A stretch of 64,000 nucleotides of DNA, taken from assembly GCA_937907025.1 (NCBI GenBank), contig CALESJ010000006.1, positions 124,001 to 188,000 of the forward strand, read 5' to 3'. The notes under the pieces were generated by a model. It was not told the origin of the DNA, made no database searches, and saw only the letters and a list, made by a program, of their open reading frames with translations. Origin of the DNA: an uncultured Faecalibacterium sp. GTDB taxonomy: Bacteria; Bacillota; Clostridia; Oscillospirales; Ruminococcaceae. Each line of letters opens with the position of its first letter. Positions within the stretch are counted from its first letter, which is position 1. Positions 27,601 through 37,898 of the stretch are shown here, in pieces. The position numbers were made by a program, and so were the translations under genes.

Positions 27601-27728
27601 GGGCAGAAAGCCTCCTTACGGCAAAGTGCGAAAACGAAACAGGGCGCCCACCGCGTGCCTGCCGCCCGGTTGCAAAGAACCGGCCCGGCAAACGCGCCGT
27701 GCGCGCCCCTGACGTTCCAGGTTGATGT

Positions 27729-28082
27729 TCAGATACGCCGCAGCATCAGCAATCCGGCAGAACAAATCAGAATCAATCCCAGCACCCCGGCAAAATAAAC
27801 CACCGGGAAATCGCCCGTTTCGGGCGTATCCACTGTCTGGGATGCGGTGTTCGATTCGGTTGCCGCAGACTGAGAATCCTCCGTCTGCTGAGAATTGTCG
27901 GTAACATGATCCGCATTCGCGTAAGTTTCGGTCACCTTGACCGGTTCACTGCGGACATTGCGGGACGAAGACGCCGTAGGGGCAGCCGTTGCCTCGGGTT
28001 CGGCCGAAAGCAAATCACTGCCGCAGGCGGCACAAAATACCATAAGCGCGGCAATCAGAACCACGCAAAGAAAACGCTTCAA
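27729..28082 (-). CDS. Sortase substrate with PETG sorting signal and lipobox-like Cys
   Basis: 117 residues from a TTG at 28082, 12 bases after AAGGAGG; there is no ATG in frame, and a longer TTG start (28121) would put the ribosome site inside the gene. A signal peptide ends in CAAC at residue 20, which could be a lipoprotein cysteine. A Ser/Thr-rich middle is followed by DTPETGD (85-91), a hydrophobic stretch and RRI, the architecture of a wall-anchor signal. It lies next to sortase B. I do not recognise a functional domain. Confidence 0.75.
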   Translation of the reverse strand: MKRFLCVVLIAALMVFCAACGSDLLSAEPEATAAPTASSSRNVRSEPVKVTETYANADHVTDNSQQTEDSQSAATESNTASQTVDTPETGDFPVVYFAGVLGLILICSAGLLMLRRI

Positions 28083-28229
28083 TGGGAAGCTGACCTCCTT
28101 TTTATAACGCAGGCGCAGCAAAGCCAGGCAGCCCGCAGAATGAGCAGGCTGCTGCGTTCAGAGCGATCAGGCGTAACAGACGCCAAAACAAGTGGGAAAA
28201 CCCAATCAGCCAAAAATATTCTGACTATA

Positions 28230-28258
28230 AATATACCATGCAGGGGTGTTTTCGTCAA
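28230..28258 (-). promoter_or_regulatory. Promoter of the PETG protein/sortase operon
   Basis: Minus strand TTGACG (28258-28253), 17 bases ending TGG, TATATT (28235-28230), leaving a leader of about 140 nucleotides. Confidence 0.65.
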
Positions 28259-28304
28259 GGGAATGGCAAAAATAAGTTACGATTTTATGTCAATCCGGAA
28301 CGCC

Positions 28305-30239
28305 TTATTCTCCCAATTCGGCCATATAGGCATCAATGCGCTGGCTGAACAGTTCCGGCCAGCGGGCATCATATTCGGCAAACACCTGCTTGTAATAATC
28401 GGCCTCGGCCGCATCGGGCGGCGTTGTGCGCTCGTAGCAATACAGCACGATCCCGTTCTGCAGGCTAAACTCGGTCACATAGCTGTAATGGCTGCTGCTG
28501 GGCGTCTGGGTACGCAGGGCCACATTCACGGCACCTACCAGACCGCCCTCGTCCAGCTTGTCGGTGACCATCACATATTTCGAAGACCAGATGCCCGTGG
28601 GGAATCCGTGGGTGGAAGGCACGCTGTTCTCCCACAGGATCATGCTTTGCAGCTGCGGATGTGCGGGGTCACTGTACGCAAAGGTAGAGCCGCTGTACCC
28701 ATCGGTGTCCATATTGATATAAACCGTTTCGTCCTCACCGCAGTTTTCCAGCACAAAGTCGGTGACGGCTTTCATGGCGTCCAGGTCGGTGCGCCGGGTC
28801 AAATCCAGGCTTTCTCCGCTGAGCAGCAGCGTGGATACATTGGCGCCCGGCAGACGCAGCGTATTCCAGGCGTTGACCACAAAGAACAACGCCAGCACCG
28901 CCGTGCCGCCACGCACCGCCCAGGCACGCTTGCGGGCGCAGACAAATGCAGCCGCACCGAACAGCCCCAACAGATACAGAGGCGCCAGAATCAGGCTCTG
29001 GTGGTCCCCCAGGGACTGAGTACGGGTAAACAGTACCATGGCCAGCACAGAGGTCAGCGCCGCGACAAGCACCGGGCCGCGGGCAGTTTTATACCGCAGC
29101 AGGGCCACAATTCCCGCCAGGCAGACCAGCAGCCAGAGGATTCCCTGGGTCTTCAGCTGTGCCAGGCAGTTTGCCGCAAAACCGCCGCCGTAATACGCGC
29201 CGTAGATGTCGGCGTAATCGGTGGAGAGAATGGTGCGGAAGGTAGGCAGCAATACCACCACGATCACAATCACCGAAGGAATGCCGAAGCGCAGCAGATT
29301 TCCCAGCACCCGCTTGAACGCACCGCGCCGGGCAGCCCCGCACAGTGCCGCCACGGCATAGCACAGGTAAAAGGCCACAATCCAGAACATGTACCAGCGG
29401 CGGGTCAGGATCAAGGCAAAAGTGGCCGCGAACAAAGCCAGCAGCCTGGGCCATTCCAGGGTGTCGAACCGGTAATCCGCACACAGAAGCAGAATGATGG
29501 CCGCGAAGCTCAGACCGAACGCGTCCGGCATCCCGTGGGTCGCAGGCCACAGAAACATGGGCCACAGGACCATTGTCCCCATGCACAGCAGATAAAAAGC
29601 GCTGCGGCGGGCAGCGGACAGAGTGGGGGCTACCGTCTTCATCACCCGCCTGGCCAGCATGAGAAGAGCCGTCCACATGGGGACAAAGCAGGTCAGCGCA
29701 TAGCTGAGCATGAACATGTTGATAGTCCGCGGCAGAAGAAGATACGGCAGACTGATGAACAGGTTCATGAACATCTTATAGTCGGCGGTCAGCAGGTTTT
29801 CAGCCAGGTTGCTGACGCCGTAGAACCCACTGGTGCCGAAACTGTTGAACAGCAGATTCTGTTTGGCGTAGTAGTTGATGGCATCTTCCCCATAGACGGT
29901 ACGCCGATAGAACACCAGCGCAGCAATCACCAGGATTCCCACAACCGCCCCGGCCACTAGACAGCGGCGGAATATGGTATCCTGTTTCCAGTCCTCCCCG
30001 GGGAATGCGGCTTTCCAGGCTGTCCCCAGCAAAAGCCAGAGTGCCCCCATGCACAGAGCCCAGAGCAGCAACACCAGAAACAGGCCGCCGTACGCCGTGA
30101 CAGCCCCGCCGGCCAGGATAACGACCAGCAGAAGCACCCCATATACGAGCCAGCGGGCCGGAGCCTGCAGGGATGCCAGTGCACCGCTGAAGCGATGTTT
30201 TGCGCGGGTGACGGATTGCAGAATATGTGTCAGGGGCAT
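28305..30239 (-). CDS. Polytopic membrane protein, GT-C glycosyltransferase-like
   Basis: 644 residues. About twelve hydrophobic segments occupy residues 28-500, followed by a soluble domain of about 140 residues. The loop after the first large membrane block has YGEDAINYYAKQNLL, in the place where GT-C glycosyltransferases carry acidic catalytic residues. Overall shape suits a lipid-linked sugar transferase for wall or surface glycans, but no diagnostic motif is certain. It sits between a DivIVA-domain gene and the sortase pair. Confidence 0.55.
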   Translation of the reverse strand: MPLTHILQSVTRAKHRFSGALASLQAPARWLVYGVLLLVVILAGGAVTAYGGLFLVLLLWALCMGALWLLLGTAWKAAFPGEDWKQDTIFRRCLVAGAVVGILVIAALVFYRRTVYGEDAINYYAKQNLLFNSFGTSGFYGVSNLAENLLTADYKMFMNLFISLPYLLLPRTINMFMLSYALTCFVPMWTALLMLARRVMKTVAPTLSAARRSAFYLLCMGTMVLWPMFLWPATHGMPDAFGLSFAAIILLLCADYRFDTLEWPRLLALFAATFALILTRRWYMFWIVAFYLCYAVAALCGAARRGAFKRVLGNLLRFGIPSVIVIVVVLLPTFRTILSTDYADIYGAYYGGGFAANCLAQLKTQGILWLLVCLAGIVALLRYKTARGPVLVAALTSVLAMVLFTRTQSLGDHQSLILAPLYLLGLFGAAAFVCARKRAWAVRGGTAVLALFFVVNAWNTLRLPGANVSTLLLSGESLDLTRRTDLDAMKAVTDFVLENCGEDETVYINMDTDGYSGSTFAYSDPAHPQLQSMILWENSVPSTHGFPTGIWSSKYVMVTDKLDEGGLVGAVNVALRTQTPSSSHYSYVTEFSLQNGIVLYCYERTTPPDAAEADYYKQVFAEYDARWPELFSQRIDAYMAELGE

Positions 30240-30261
30240 GGTGTTTTTCTCCCATAAAGAA

Positions 30262-30292
30262 AGGCCGCGGCCGTCAAGAGGCGGCCACGGCC
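30262..30292 (-). terminator. Hairpin after the DivIVA-domain gene
   Basis: Twelve-base stem AGGCCGCGGCCG/CGGCCACGGCCT with one mismatch and a short loop; only a weak T-rich tail (TTTCTTT) follows on the minus strand. Confidence 0.5.
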
Positions 30293-30308
30293 TGTTGCAT
30301 GTATTGTT

Positions 30309-31364
30309 TTATTTGGAGCGTTTGTCCAAGCGCTCAATGGCATCGCCCAGTTCTTCCGATACAGGACGCGGCGGCGCAGAAGTGCGGCGCAGGCGCTTGA
30401 CGGGTTCCGGTTCCGGCTGAGAACGGACCGGCCGCACACGGCGGGGGGAAACCTTGGCGCGGGCAGGTTGTACCGGCTGCACCGGCTGGGCAGGGGTCTG
30501 TGCCTGGGGTTCGGCAGAAGGCTGTGCAGGACGCAACTTGCCGAAAGAGCGCATATCGGCTCCCAGACTTTCCAGGTCGCTGCTGGTATCATCCAGAGCC
30601 TGATAAATGGCACCGGTGGCGTTTTCCAGGTCCATGGAAGCAGACGCCAGCTTTTCATCCACACGGGTCAGACGGTCCCGCAGCAGCTGTACACCGGCAG
30701 CCAGCGCACGGGCGTTATCCGCCATGCGGGCTTTCTGGTCGTCCTCCTGCTGGCGCAGGCGGCGTTCGGCGCTCTCGGCATTCAGGCGGGCATCCGCCAG
30801 AATCTTTTTGGCTTCAATGCGGGCCTGCTCGGTCACGTTGACCGGGGCCGGGGCGGGAGCCGGTTCCTCCTGTTTGGCAGGTTTGACCGGTTCCGGCGCA
30901 GGGGCCACAGGTGCCGGGGCGGGAGCCGGGGCAGGCATTCCCCCTTTGGGAATCATGGCCTCCATCTCTTCCACCTGCTTTTCCAGGTCACGCTTCTGGA
31001 ACTGCAGTTCCAGGATGGACTGCTGGCATTCCTTATACTTGCCCTGGTATGCGCTGGCACGCTCTTCGGCATCCCGAAGTTTGGTCACAGCATCGCTGCC
31101 GGCCTTTTCCGCCGTTTCCGCACGCTGGGTGGCCTGGTTCAGTTCTGCCTGCAGCTTTTCCACGCAGCGGCGCGCATTTGCCTGGTCCTTTTTCAGTTTA
31201 TCAAGCTGGGCATTCAGCTCGTCAATGGTCTGCTGGTATTCCAGTTCCCGCTGCTGGGTTTCGTTGGCCAGCGCGTTCATGTATGCCAGCACGTCATTCT
31301 TATCAAAGCCCAGCATGCTCGTGCGGAACCCCTTCTCCTGATTCGACGGGTCCTTGGACGGCAT
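30309..31364 (-). CDS. DivIVA-domain coiled-coil protein
   Basis: 351 residues from the ATG at 31364 with GAGGAGG. The N-terminal GFRTSMLGFDKNDVLAYMNA fits the DivIVA/GpsB membrane-binding start. Coiled coil from about 30 to 145, a Pro/Ala linker (150-180), a second coiled coil (185-255) and a basic Pro-rich tail (PRRVRPVRS). DivIVA-type proteins mark septa and poles. The position directly after ftsZ, 105 bases on, supports a role in division or in polar septation. Confidence 0.8.
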   Translation of the reverse strand: MPSKDPSNQEKGFRTSMLGFDKNDVLAYMNALANETQQRELEYQQTIDELNAQLDKLKKDQANARRCVEKLQAELNQATQRAETAEKAGSDAVTKLRDAEERASAYQGKYKECQQSILELQFQKRDLEKQVEEMEAMIPKGGMPAPAPAPAPVAPAPEPVKPAKQEEPAPAPAPVNVTEQARIEAKKILADARLNAESAERRLRQQEDDQKARMADNARALAAGVQLLRDRLTRVDEKLASASMDLENATGAIYQALDDTSSDLESLGADMRSFGKLRPAQPSAEPQAQTPAQPVQPVQPARAKVSPRRVRPVRSQPEPEPVKRLRRTSAPPRPVSEELGDAIERLDKRSK

Positions 31365-31469
31365 GGCGTTCCTCCTCATGTATTACAGGCAGATGTCCGC
31401 CGCGAAACAGCGGCGGACAAGCCCGGCATTTCAACATCCGCAAGACCGGGCATCAACACGGCCTTTTTC

Positions 31470-32690
<1,221 letters not shown>

Positions 32691-32806
32691 GAGTGTATCC
32701 CCCTAAACAGTTGTAAGTTTGACGGGCCCGACAACCCGGGCCGCCGCACAGCGGTTGTGACCCAGAGGCACACTGGCCCTGTATTTTTTACATATAACTG
32801 ATTATT

Positions 32807-32835
32807 AGAATACCAAATCTACAACACAATTTCAA
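32807..32835 (-). promoter_or_regulatory. Promoter of ftsZ
   Basis: Minus strand TTGAAA (32835-32830), 17 bases ending TGG, TATTCT (32812-32807), about 115 bases before the ftsZ start. Confidence 0.65.
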
Positions 32836-32837
32836 TA

Positions 32838-32872
32838 GCTGCGGCGCAAAAAAACAAAATTTGCGCCGCAGC
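32838..32872. terminator. Hairpin between murA-like and ftsZ
   Basis: Long stem GCTGCGGCGCAAA/TTTGCGCCGCAGC; the T-run lies in the loop rather than after the stem, so termination is plausible but not certain. It separates the murA-like transcript from the ftsZ promoter. Confidence 0.55.
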
Positions 32873-32913
32873 CCGTAGAAATATCCAAAAGAGTTCACAT
32901 GGCAACGCGGATT

Positions 32914-34227
32914 TTATCGTATTTGCATAGCAGAGGCAGTTTTTATCGTGGCATCGCTCAATGTTTTGCTGTATGCGCAGTGTGCGCCCAGAGTCGCCAG
33001 TTCCGCCGGCAGGTCCTGATACCCCCTGCGGATGTGACCGGAATCCATAATCGACGTCGTTCCTTCGGCCGCCAGCCCTGCCAGCACCAGCGCCGCCCCG
33101 CCGCGCAGGTCCGGGGCGGTCACGCAGGCAGCGTGCAGCTCTTGCGCTCCCTGTATCCACAGGTCCCGGCCATCCGCACGCACCACGGCCCCCATGGCGG
33201 CAAAGCCTTCGGCACAGGCAAAACGGTTCTGGAATAAAGCGTCGTGAATATGACTGTTTCCCCGTGCAGTCAGCAGGACCGCCGCTGCCAGCGGGGCCGT
33301 ATCGGTGGCAAACCCCGGCCATGCACCGGTACACAGCTCCGCCCCGCCCCAAAGCGGTGCATCCGGGTCCCGCGCAGCCACAAAACCGTCCGGTGCCGCG
33401 GTGATTTCACACCCGGCTGTGCGCAGGAACCGCAAAAACGGCGCCAGGTGTCCCGGTCGGCAGCAATCCACCGCGATGCGTCCGCCCGCCACCGCCACAG
33501 CAGCCGCATAGGTAGCGGCCGCAATGCGGTCGGGCAGCGGCAGATGCACCCCGCCGCCCGGCAGAGGGCCATCCACGCCCCGCACCGTGATCACCGGGGT
33601 CCCGGCCCCCTGAATATCCGCCCCCGCCATGCGCAGGAAAGATGCCGTATCGGCAATTTCCGGCTCACAGGCGGCCCCGCGCAGCACGGTGGTTCCCCGG
33701 GCGCAGGCCGCCGCCATAAGCAGGGTCAAAGTGGCTCCCACGCTGGGCAGGCGCAGGGTGAAATCCGTACCACGCAGCGGTCCGCTGCGCCGCAGGGTAA
33801 CCGCCGTGTCGCTTTCGGTGATCTCGGCCCCCATGGCACCCAGCCCCGCCAGATGGATGTCAATAGGCCGCGGTCCCAGGCGACAGCCGCCCGGCAGCGG
33901 CATTTCCACCCTTCCCGCCCGCACCAGCAGCGGCGCCAGGTAGAACACCGACCCCCGCATCGCCCCCGCCAGTTCCGGCGGCACATGGCCGCTGACCGAG
34001 GCTGGCGGCAGCAGAATATCCGGACCACGCCGCACCGGATTTGCCCCCACCGCCCGCAGCAGTGCCAGGCTGGCATCCACATCCGACAGCCGCGGCACGC
34101 CCCGCAGCACACAGGGTCTGGCACACAGCAGGCTGGCCGCCAGCAGCGGCAGCACGCTGTTCTTGGCCGCCGCGGGACGAATCCTGCCCGACAGCACCCG
34201 CCCGCCCGTAATTTTGATCCGTTCCAT
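32914..34227 (-). CDS. murA: UDP-GlcNAc 1-carboxyvinyltransferase (MurA paralogue)
   Basis: 437 residues from the ATG at 34227 (MERIKITGG). The Lys22-Asn23 pair and Cys115 in LPGGCRLG fall at exactly the numbering of E. coli MurA, and DLRGGAALVLAGLAAEG is intact, so the enzyme should be active. It transfers enolpyruvate to UDP-GlcNAc, the first committed peptidoglycan step. Firmicutes usually have two copies. This one follows spoVFA-spoVFB by 63 bases on the same strand, suggesting use in spore cortex or forespore wall synthesis, which is inference. Confidence 0.9.
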   Translation of the reverse strand: MERIKITGGRVLSGRIRPAAAKNSVLPLLAASLLCARPCVLRGVPRLSDVDASLALLRAVGANPVRRGPDILLPPASVSGHVPPELAGAMRGSVFYLAPLLVRAGRVEMPLPGGCRLGPRPIDIHLAGLGAMGAEITESDTAVTLRRSGPLRGTDFTLRLPSVGATLTLLMAAACARGTTVLRGAACEPEIADTASFLRMAGADIQGAGTPVITVRGVDGPLPGGGVHLPLPDRIAAATYAAAVAVAGGRIAVDCCRPGHLAPFLRFLRTAGCEITAAPDGFVAARDPDAPLWGGAELCTGAWPGFATDTAPLAAAVLLTARGNSHIHDALFQNRFACAEGFAAMGAVVRADGRDLWIQGAQELHAACVTAPDLRGGAALVLAGLAAEGTTSIMDSGHIRRGYQDLPAELATLGAHCAYSKTLSDATIKTASAMQIR

Positions 34228-34290
34228 CGCCGCACCGCCTTTCGAAATATCCGTCACACCATACCAATATATGCGTCATTCCGCTGAAAG

Positions 34291-34881
34291 TTACAAAAGC
34301 AGCGGCTGAAGCTGCACACCGCGCAGCGCGCTTTCCAGGGTATCCGGCAACAGGGTGAAATCGCTTTTCAGGCTGTGGGGTTTCTTGAAGCTGTCATCCT
34401 GACCGAACGGCACAAAATAGATGTTTTTGCGCTGCAGCAATGCGGCCAGGCTCCCGGCGCTGCCCGAAAGCCCATCATTGGTGGATGGCGCCAGAATCAG
34501 GGGACGCCCCCCCCGCAGCATGCTTTTGGCCGCCAGCGTGACCGCCGTGCTGCTGAGGCCGTTGGCCAGCAGGCCCATGGTGGTACCAGTGCAGGGGGCA
34601 ATGATCATCGCCCGGGCCCGTTTCTGCGGGCCCAGGGGTTCCGCCTGCTGCAGTGTCGTCATGGGCGAATGCCCGGTCATCTCCTCCAGCGTCCGGCACA
34701 GGGACGCCGCTGTACCGAAGCGAGTGTCCTGGGTAGCGGCACTGGCGCTGAGCAAGGGCAGCACGTCCCAGCCATCCCGGCAAAGGTGCTGGATCTGGGG
34801 CAGCACCGCTCCAAAACTGCAAAAACTGCCGCACAGGGCAAACACCACTGCGCGGGGGGTACCCTGCCAAGTCTGCGTCAT
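34291..34881 (-). CDS. spoVFB: Dipicolinate synthase subunit B
   Basis: 196 residues of the flavoprotein-like SpoVFB/DpaB family: ALCGSFCSFGAVLPQI at the start, APCTGTTMGLLANGL and LILAPSTNDGL later. With SpoVFA it makes dipicolinic acid from dihydroxydipicolinate in the mother cell during sporulation. Start overlaps the spoVFA stop by four bases. A murA paralogue follows. Confidence 0.93.
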   Translation of the reverse strand: MTQTWQGTPRAVVFALCGSFCSFGAVLPQIQHLCRDGWDVLPLLSASAATQDTRFGTAASLCRTLEEMTGHSPMTTLQQAEPLGPQKRARAMIIAPCTGTTMGLLANGLSSTAVTLAAKSMLRGGRPLILAPSTNDGLSGSAGSLAALLQRKNIYFVPFGQDDSFKKPHSLKSDFTLLPDTLESALRGVQLQPLLL

Positions 34882-35660
34882 ACCGTCGCCCTCCCCTGTT
34901 CATTCAAAATATTCAAAATCGTCTGGGCGATGAGCTCGCCCGCCGTATCCGGTGCACAGCGCCCCGGCAGCCCGGAGGCCAGCCGCGCCTGCAATCCCAT
35001 GGCCTGGGCGGCATCAAAATCCACACCGCCGGGGGCACTGGCCAGGTCGATGACAACGGCCCCCCGGGGAAGCCGCCCCAGCAGTTCTGCGGGCAGGACC
35101 ATGGCAGGAATGGTATTAACCACCGCGTCAAAATCCGGCAGAAGCCGTTCCAGCGCCGTGAGCGGGGCCGCATGACAGCCGCAGCACCGGGCCCCGGCCC
35201 GCTGTTCGGCATTGCGGGCCGCCACCGTGACCCGGGCTCCCAGCGCCGCCAGCCGACGGGCCACCGCCTGCCCCACCCGGCCGAATCCCAGCACCAGGAC
35301 AGGGCTTTCCCACAGTGTGCGGGTGCGCATCTGCATAAGCAGGCACAGGCAGCCTTCGGCCGTGGGCACTGCGTTCAGGCTGGCCAGCTCGCTGCGGGTG
35401 TAGTAATCCACCGGGACCCGCCCGGCGCGCTGAATAACGCTGCGCGCCTGCGGTGTGATGAGTCCCGCAAAGACCGGCGTATCGGGCCGCGCCCGGTGCA
35501 GCAGGTCCAGCTGCCCCGGCGTGACAGTGCGCAGCGGCATGGGCAGAAGAAGAAAATCGGCATGTTCAGGCGCACCGCGGATACATCCGGCTTCCCGCAA
35601 GGCCCGGCCGGCAGCCTGTTGGCGGGCGTCGCCGTCCGCCATACAAAATGTAAAGGACAT
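34878..35660 (-). CDS. spoVFA: Dipicolinate synthase subunit A
   Basis: 260 residues. An N-terminal domain (1-115) is followed by a Rossmann NAD(P) site VLVLGFGRVGQAVARRLAAL and a DAVVNTIPAMVL segment, as in SpoVFA/DpaA. The ribosome site is GGGGGTGGG. Dipicolinate is the spore-core chelator; the SpoVA import genes are at 43.9-45.7 kb. In Bacillus spoVF is followed by asd and dapG; here by murA. Confidence 0.93.
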   Translation of the reverse strand: MSFTFCMADGDARQQAAGRALREAGCIRGAPEHADFLLLPMPLRTVTPGQLDLLHRARPDTPVFAGLITPQARSVIQRAGRVPVDYYTRSELASLNAVPTAEGCLCLLMQMRTRTLWESPVLVLGFGRVGQAVARRLAALGARVTVAARNAEQRAGARCCGCHAAPLTALERLLPDFDAVVNTIPAMVLPAELLGRLPRGAVVIDLASAPGGVDFDAAQAMGLQARLASGLPGRCAPDTAGELIAQTILNILNEQGRATV

Positions 35661-35766
35661 ATTCCCACCCCCGTGTTCTGAGCCATCTTATGCCCAAAAG
35701 GTATGCGGGGTGACGAAAACAGAAAAAAGCCCCTGCCGAAGCAGAGGCTTTTTTACAGTATGGATA

Positions 35767-37833
35767 TCAATAATGGTTGAGTGCGTCACACTCACCGCGC
35801 CAGATGGACAGCGGCTCCACCGGAACGGTACCCACGCGGACTTCCGCGATGGTGGTGCTGTCGGTGGTGGCAATGGCCTGGCCTTTCTTGACCGTGGTGC
35901 CCACCTTGACCGAAATGCTGCGCAGGCAGTAGAAGATGCTCTTGACACCGGCGCCGTGGTCGATGACCACCGTGTAACCGGCGGTACCGCCCAGGTCCTC
36001 GGCCAGAACGATCTTACCGGCCGCCGGGGCCAGCAGATTGCTGCCGCGGGAGCTGGAAACGACCACATTGTTGCAGATGCGCCCGGTGCCGGTTCCGGCC
36101 ACACGCTCGGAGCGGGTACGGCCCACATACTCAGTGGTGCCGTAAGCCAGGGCCACTTCGGCCTTGTCCGTAAAGGGCAGGTTGAAACCGTCCGCCGTCC
36201 AGGCAGGCGCTTCGTCCCCGGTATTGAGGACCGCCGTCACCTTGGCGGGCGTGTCGCTTTCGCCGATATACGGGCTGGTCAGTTTGCTCTTGGTGGTGTA
36301 GTCCTTATACACGTTGGCCCGCGCTTTGACGGTCAGGGACAGTTCCTGTTCATAGCCCGCATAGCTGACGGTGATGGTGTAGGAACCGGGCTCCTGATCC
36401 ACCGGGATGGCCAGATAACTGACCCAGTCGTTTTCACCCTGATGGAAGGCGGTGGAGGCCAGCTGGCTGCTGACCGTGGGGGCCACCTGATCGGACACGC
36501 CGCCGCTGACCCGCACGGCCACCACACCGCCCTGGGTGGCGGACACAGTGTTGAGGCGGATGGACGGACGCAGGCTGACCGTAAAGCTGAACAGATAGGT
36601 CTGCTTGCCGGACACTTCCGCCGTATGGCTGATCTTCTTCTCATTGCGGAAGATGACCAGCTCCGCGGTGTAGGTGTCATTCTTGGTAAAGGTATAATTG
36701 CCGAATTCTTCGGCCGTGCCGTCAAAAACGGTTTCCCCGCTGCTGTCCTGGATGGTCAGGCTGGTATCGCAATCGGGATGGTGGACATCCAGTTCCACCT
36801 GGGCGGTCTGGATGGTGTCGGTAAGCTCCACCGGGTCCTTTAAGAAGGTTTCGGCATAAGTGCGCTTGAACATGTTGGCCACTACCGGCACATGCCAGCT
36901 GTACGAAGTGGTCTGCAGCGTTTCGCCGTTGAATTCGGCCGATACCTTGGGGATGGAATCCGGGGTAGCGCCCTTGTACAGCCATGCGATGCCGAAACCA
37001 GCCACCACCGCCACAAAAGCGATGACAAAGATGACCCATTTCAGCAGGCTCCACATGCTGTCGCCCACCTGCTGGTGCAACTGCTGCAAACGGCTGAGCG
37101 GGACCTTATCAGCAGGGTCTTCGGCCTCCTCGTCCGGTTCTTCCGCCGGTTCTGGTTCCGATTCCTCCGCCTCGATGGTTTCCACGATTTTCTCAATGGA
37201 AAGCTGCACCGTGCGGGTCATTTCAGCGGCCCGGTTTTCTCCTTCCGGCTGGTCTGTATCTTCTTCCGAAGCGGTTTCCCCGGTGGAATCCGAGTTTTCC
37301 TCTTTTCCGGACTTTCCGGTATTTTCTGCCTTTTCAGCTTTCTCTGCCTTTTCACCGGTTGTTTCCGGTTCTTCGGCAGATTCTGCCGGTTCTGCAGCTT
37401 CCGGGGGTTCCGGATTCTGCGGCGGTTCCGGTTTTTCCGGTGCCTGCGGTTCGGCAGGGGTCGGCTTTTCCGGTTCAGCGGATGGTTCTTCCGCCTTGAC
37501 CGGAGCTTCCGGATTCACAGCCGTTTCGGCCGGTTCAGCCGTTTGTTCCGGGGTCTGTACCGGTTGCGCCACAGTTTCCGGTTTTTCCGCAGCCTCCGGC
37601 CGGGCCGAAGTTTCGGCAGGGCTGCCTGCAGCAGACTTTTCCTCCGGCACCGGCTGGGCCAAAGGCTTCGCTTTCGGCTGCGTGGCAGTGGTCTGCTTCT
37701 GCGCCTGTTGGGGCTGCGAAGCTTTCTGCCCACCGTTCTTCTTGCGGCGACGGCGGCGCCTGTTATGCCCGGCTGACGAGCTTTTCTGCCCGGCAGCCGG
37801 CGCCTTTTCCTTGTCGAAAGTTTTTTCCTCCAT
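35767..37833 (-). CDS. LytM-fold membrane protein lacking zinc ligands (long form)
   Basis: 688 residues. A basic start (RRRRRRKK), a Pro/Glu/Ala-rich disordered region to about residue 250, one membrane segment (about 258-282), two or three beta-rich domains (300-560), and a C-terminal LytM/M23 fold. The expected HxxxD and HxH zinc ligands are replaced (SSSRGSNLLAP; FYCLRSISV; TIAEVRVG), so it should not cleave peptidoglycan. Similar dead LytM proteins, such as DipM and EnvC, act as scaffolds or activators. It is upstream of spoVFA and beside a paralogue; a SpoIIQ-like sporulation role is possible but unproven. Confidence 0.75.
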   Translation of the reverse strand: MEEKTFDKEKAPAAGQKSSSAGHNRRRRRRKKNGGQKASQPQQAQKQTTATQPKAKPLAQPVPEEKSAAGSPAETSARPEAAEKPETVAQPVQTPEQTAEPAETAVNPEAPVKAEEPSAEPEKPTPAEPQAPEKPEPPQNPEPPEAAEPAESAEEPETTGEKAEKAEKAENTGKSGKEENSDSTGETASEEDTDQPEGENRAAEMTRTVQLSIEKIVETIEAEESEPEPAEEPDEEAEDPADKVPLSRLQQLHQQVGDSMWSLLKWVIFVIAFVAVVAGFGIAWLYKGATPDSIPKVSAEFNGETLQTTSYSWHVPVVANMFKRTYAETFLKDPVELTDTIQTAQVELDVHHPDCDTSLTIQDSSGETVFDGTAEEFGNYTFTKNDTYTAELVIFRNEKKISHTAEVSGKQTYLFSFTVSLRPSIRLNTVSATQGGVVAVRVSGGVSDQVAPTVSSQLASTAFHQGENDWVSYLAIPVDQEPGSYTITVSYAGYEQELSLTVKARANVYKDYTTKSKLTSPYIGESDTPAKVTAVLNTGDEAPAWTADGFNLPFTDKAEVALAYGTTEYVGRTRSERVAGTGTGRICNNVVVSSSRGSNLLAPAAGKIVLAEDLGGTAGYTVVIDHGAGVKSIFYCLRSISVKVGTTVKKGQAIATTDSTTIAEVRVGTVPVEPLSIWRGECDALNHY

Positions 37834-37898
37834 ATCTAACCCGTCCCATATCTATACGCAACAAATGCTATACAAGTAACGGCCGCGCAAAAGACGCA

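Noticed and set aside
27906..29960. 684-codon open frame on the plus strand
   Set aside because: Mirror of a membrane protein gene; Gln/His-rich translation typical of antisense frames.
37100..37800. DNA repeat array
   Set aside because: The pattern arises from Pro/Glu/Ala codons in the disordered part of a protein, not from an exact DNA repeat; no CRISPR-like spacing.
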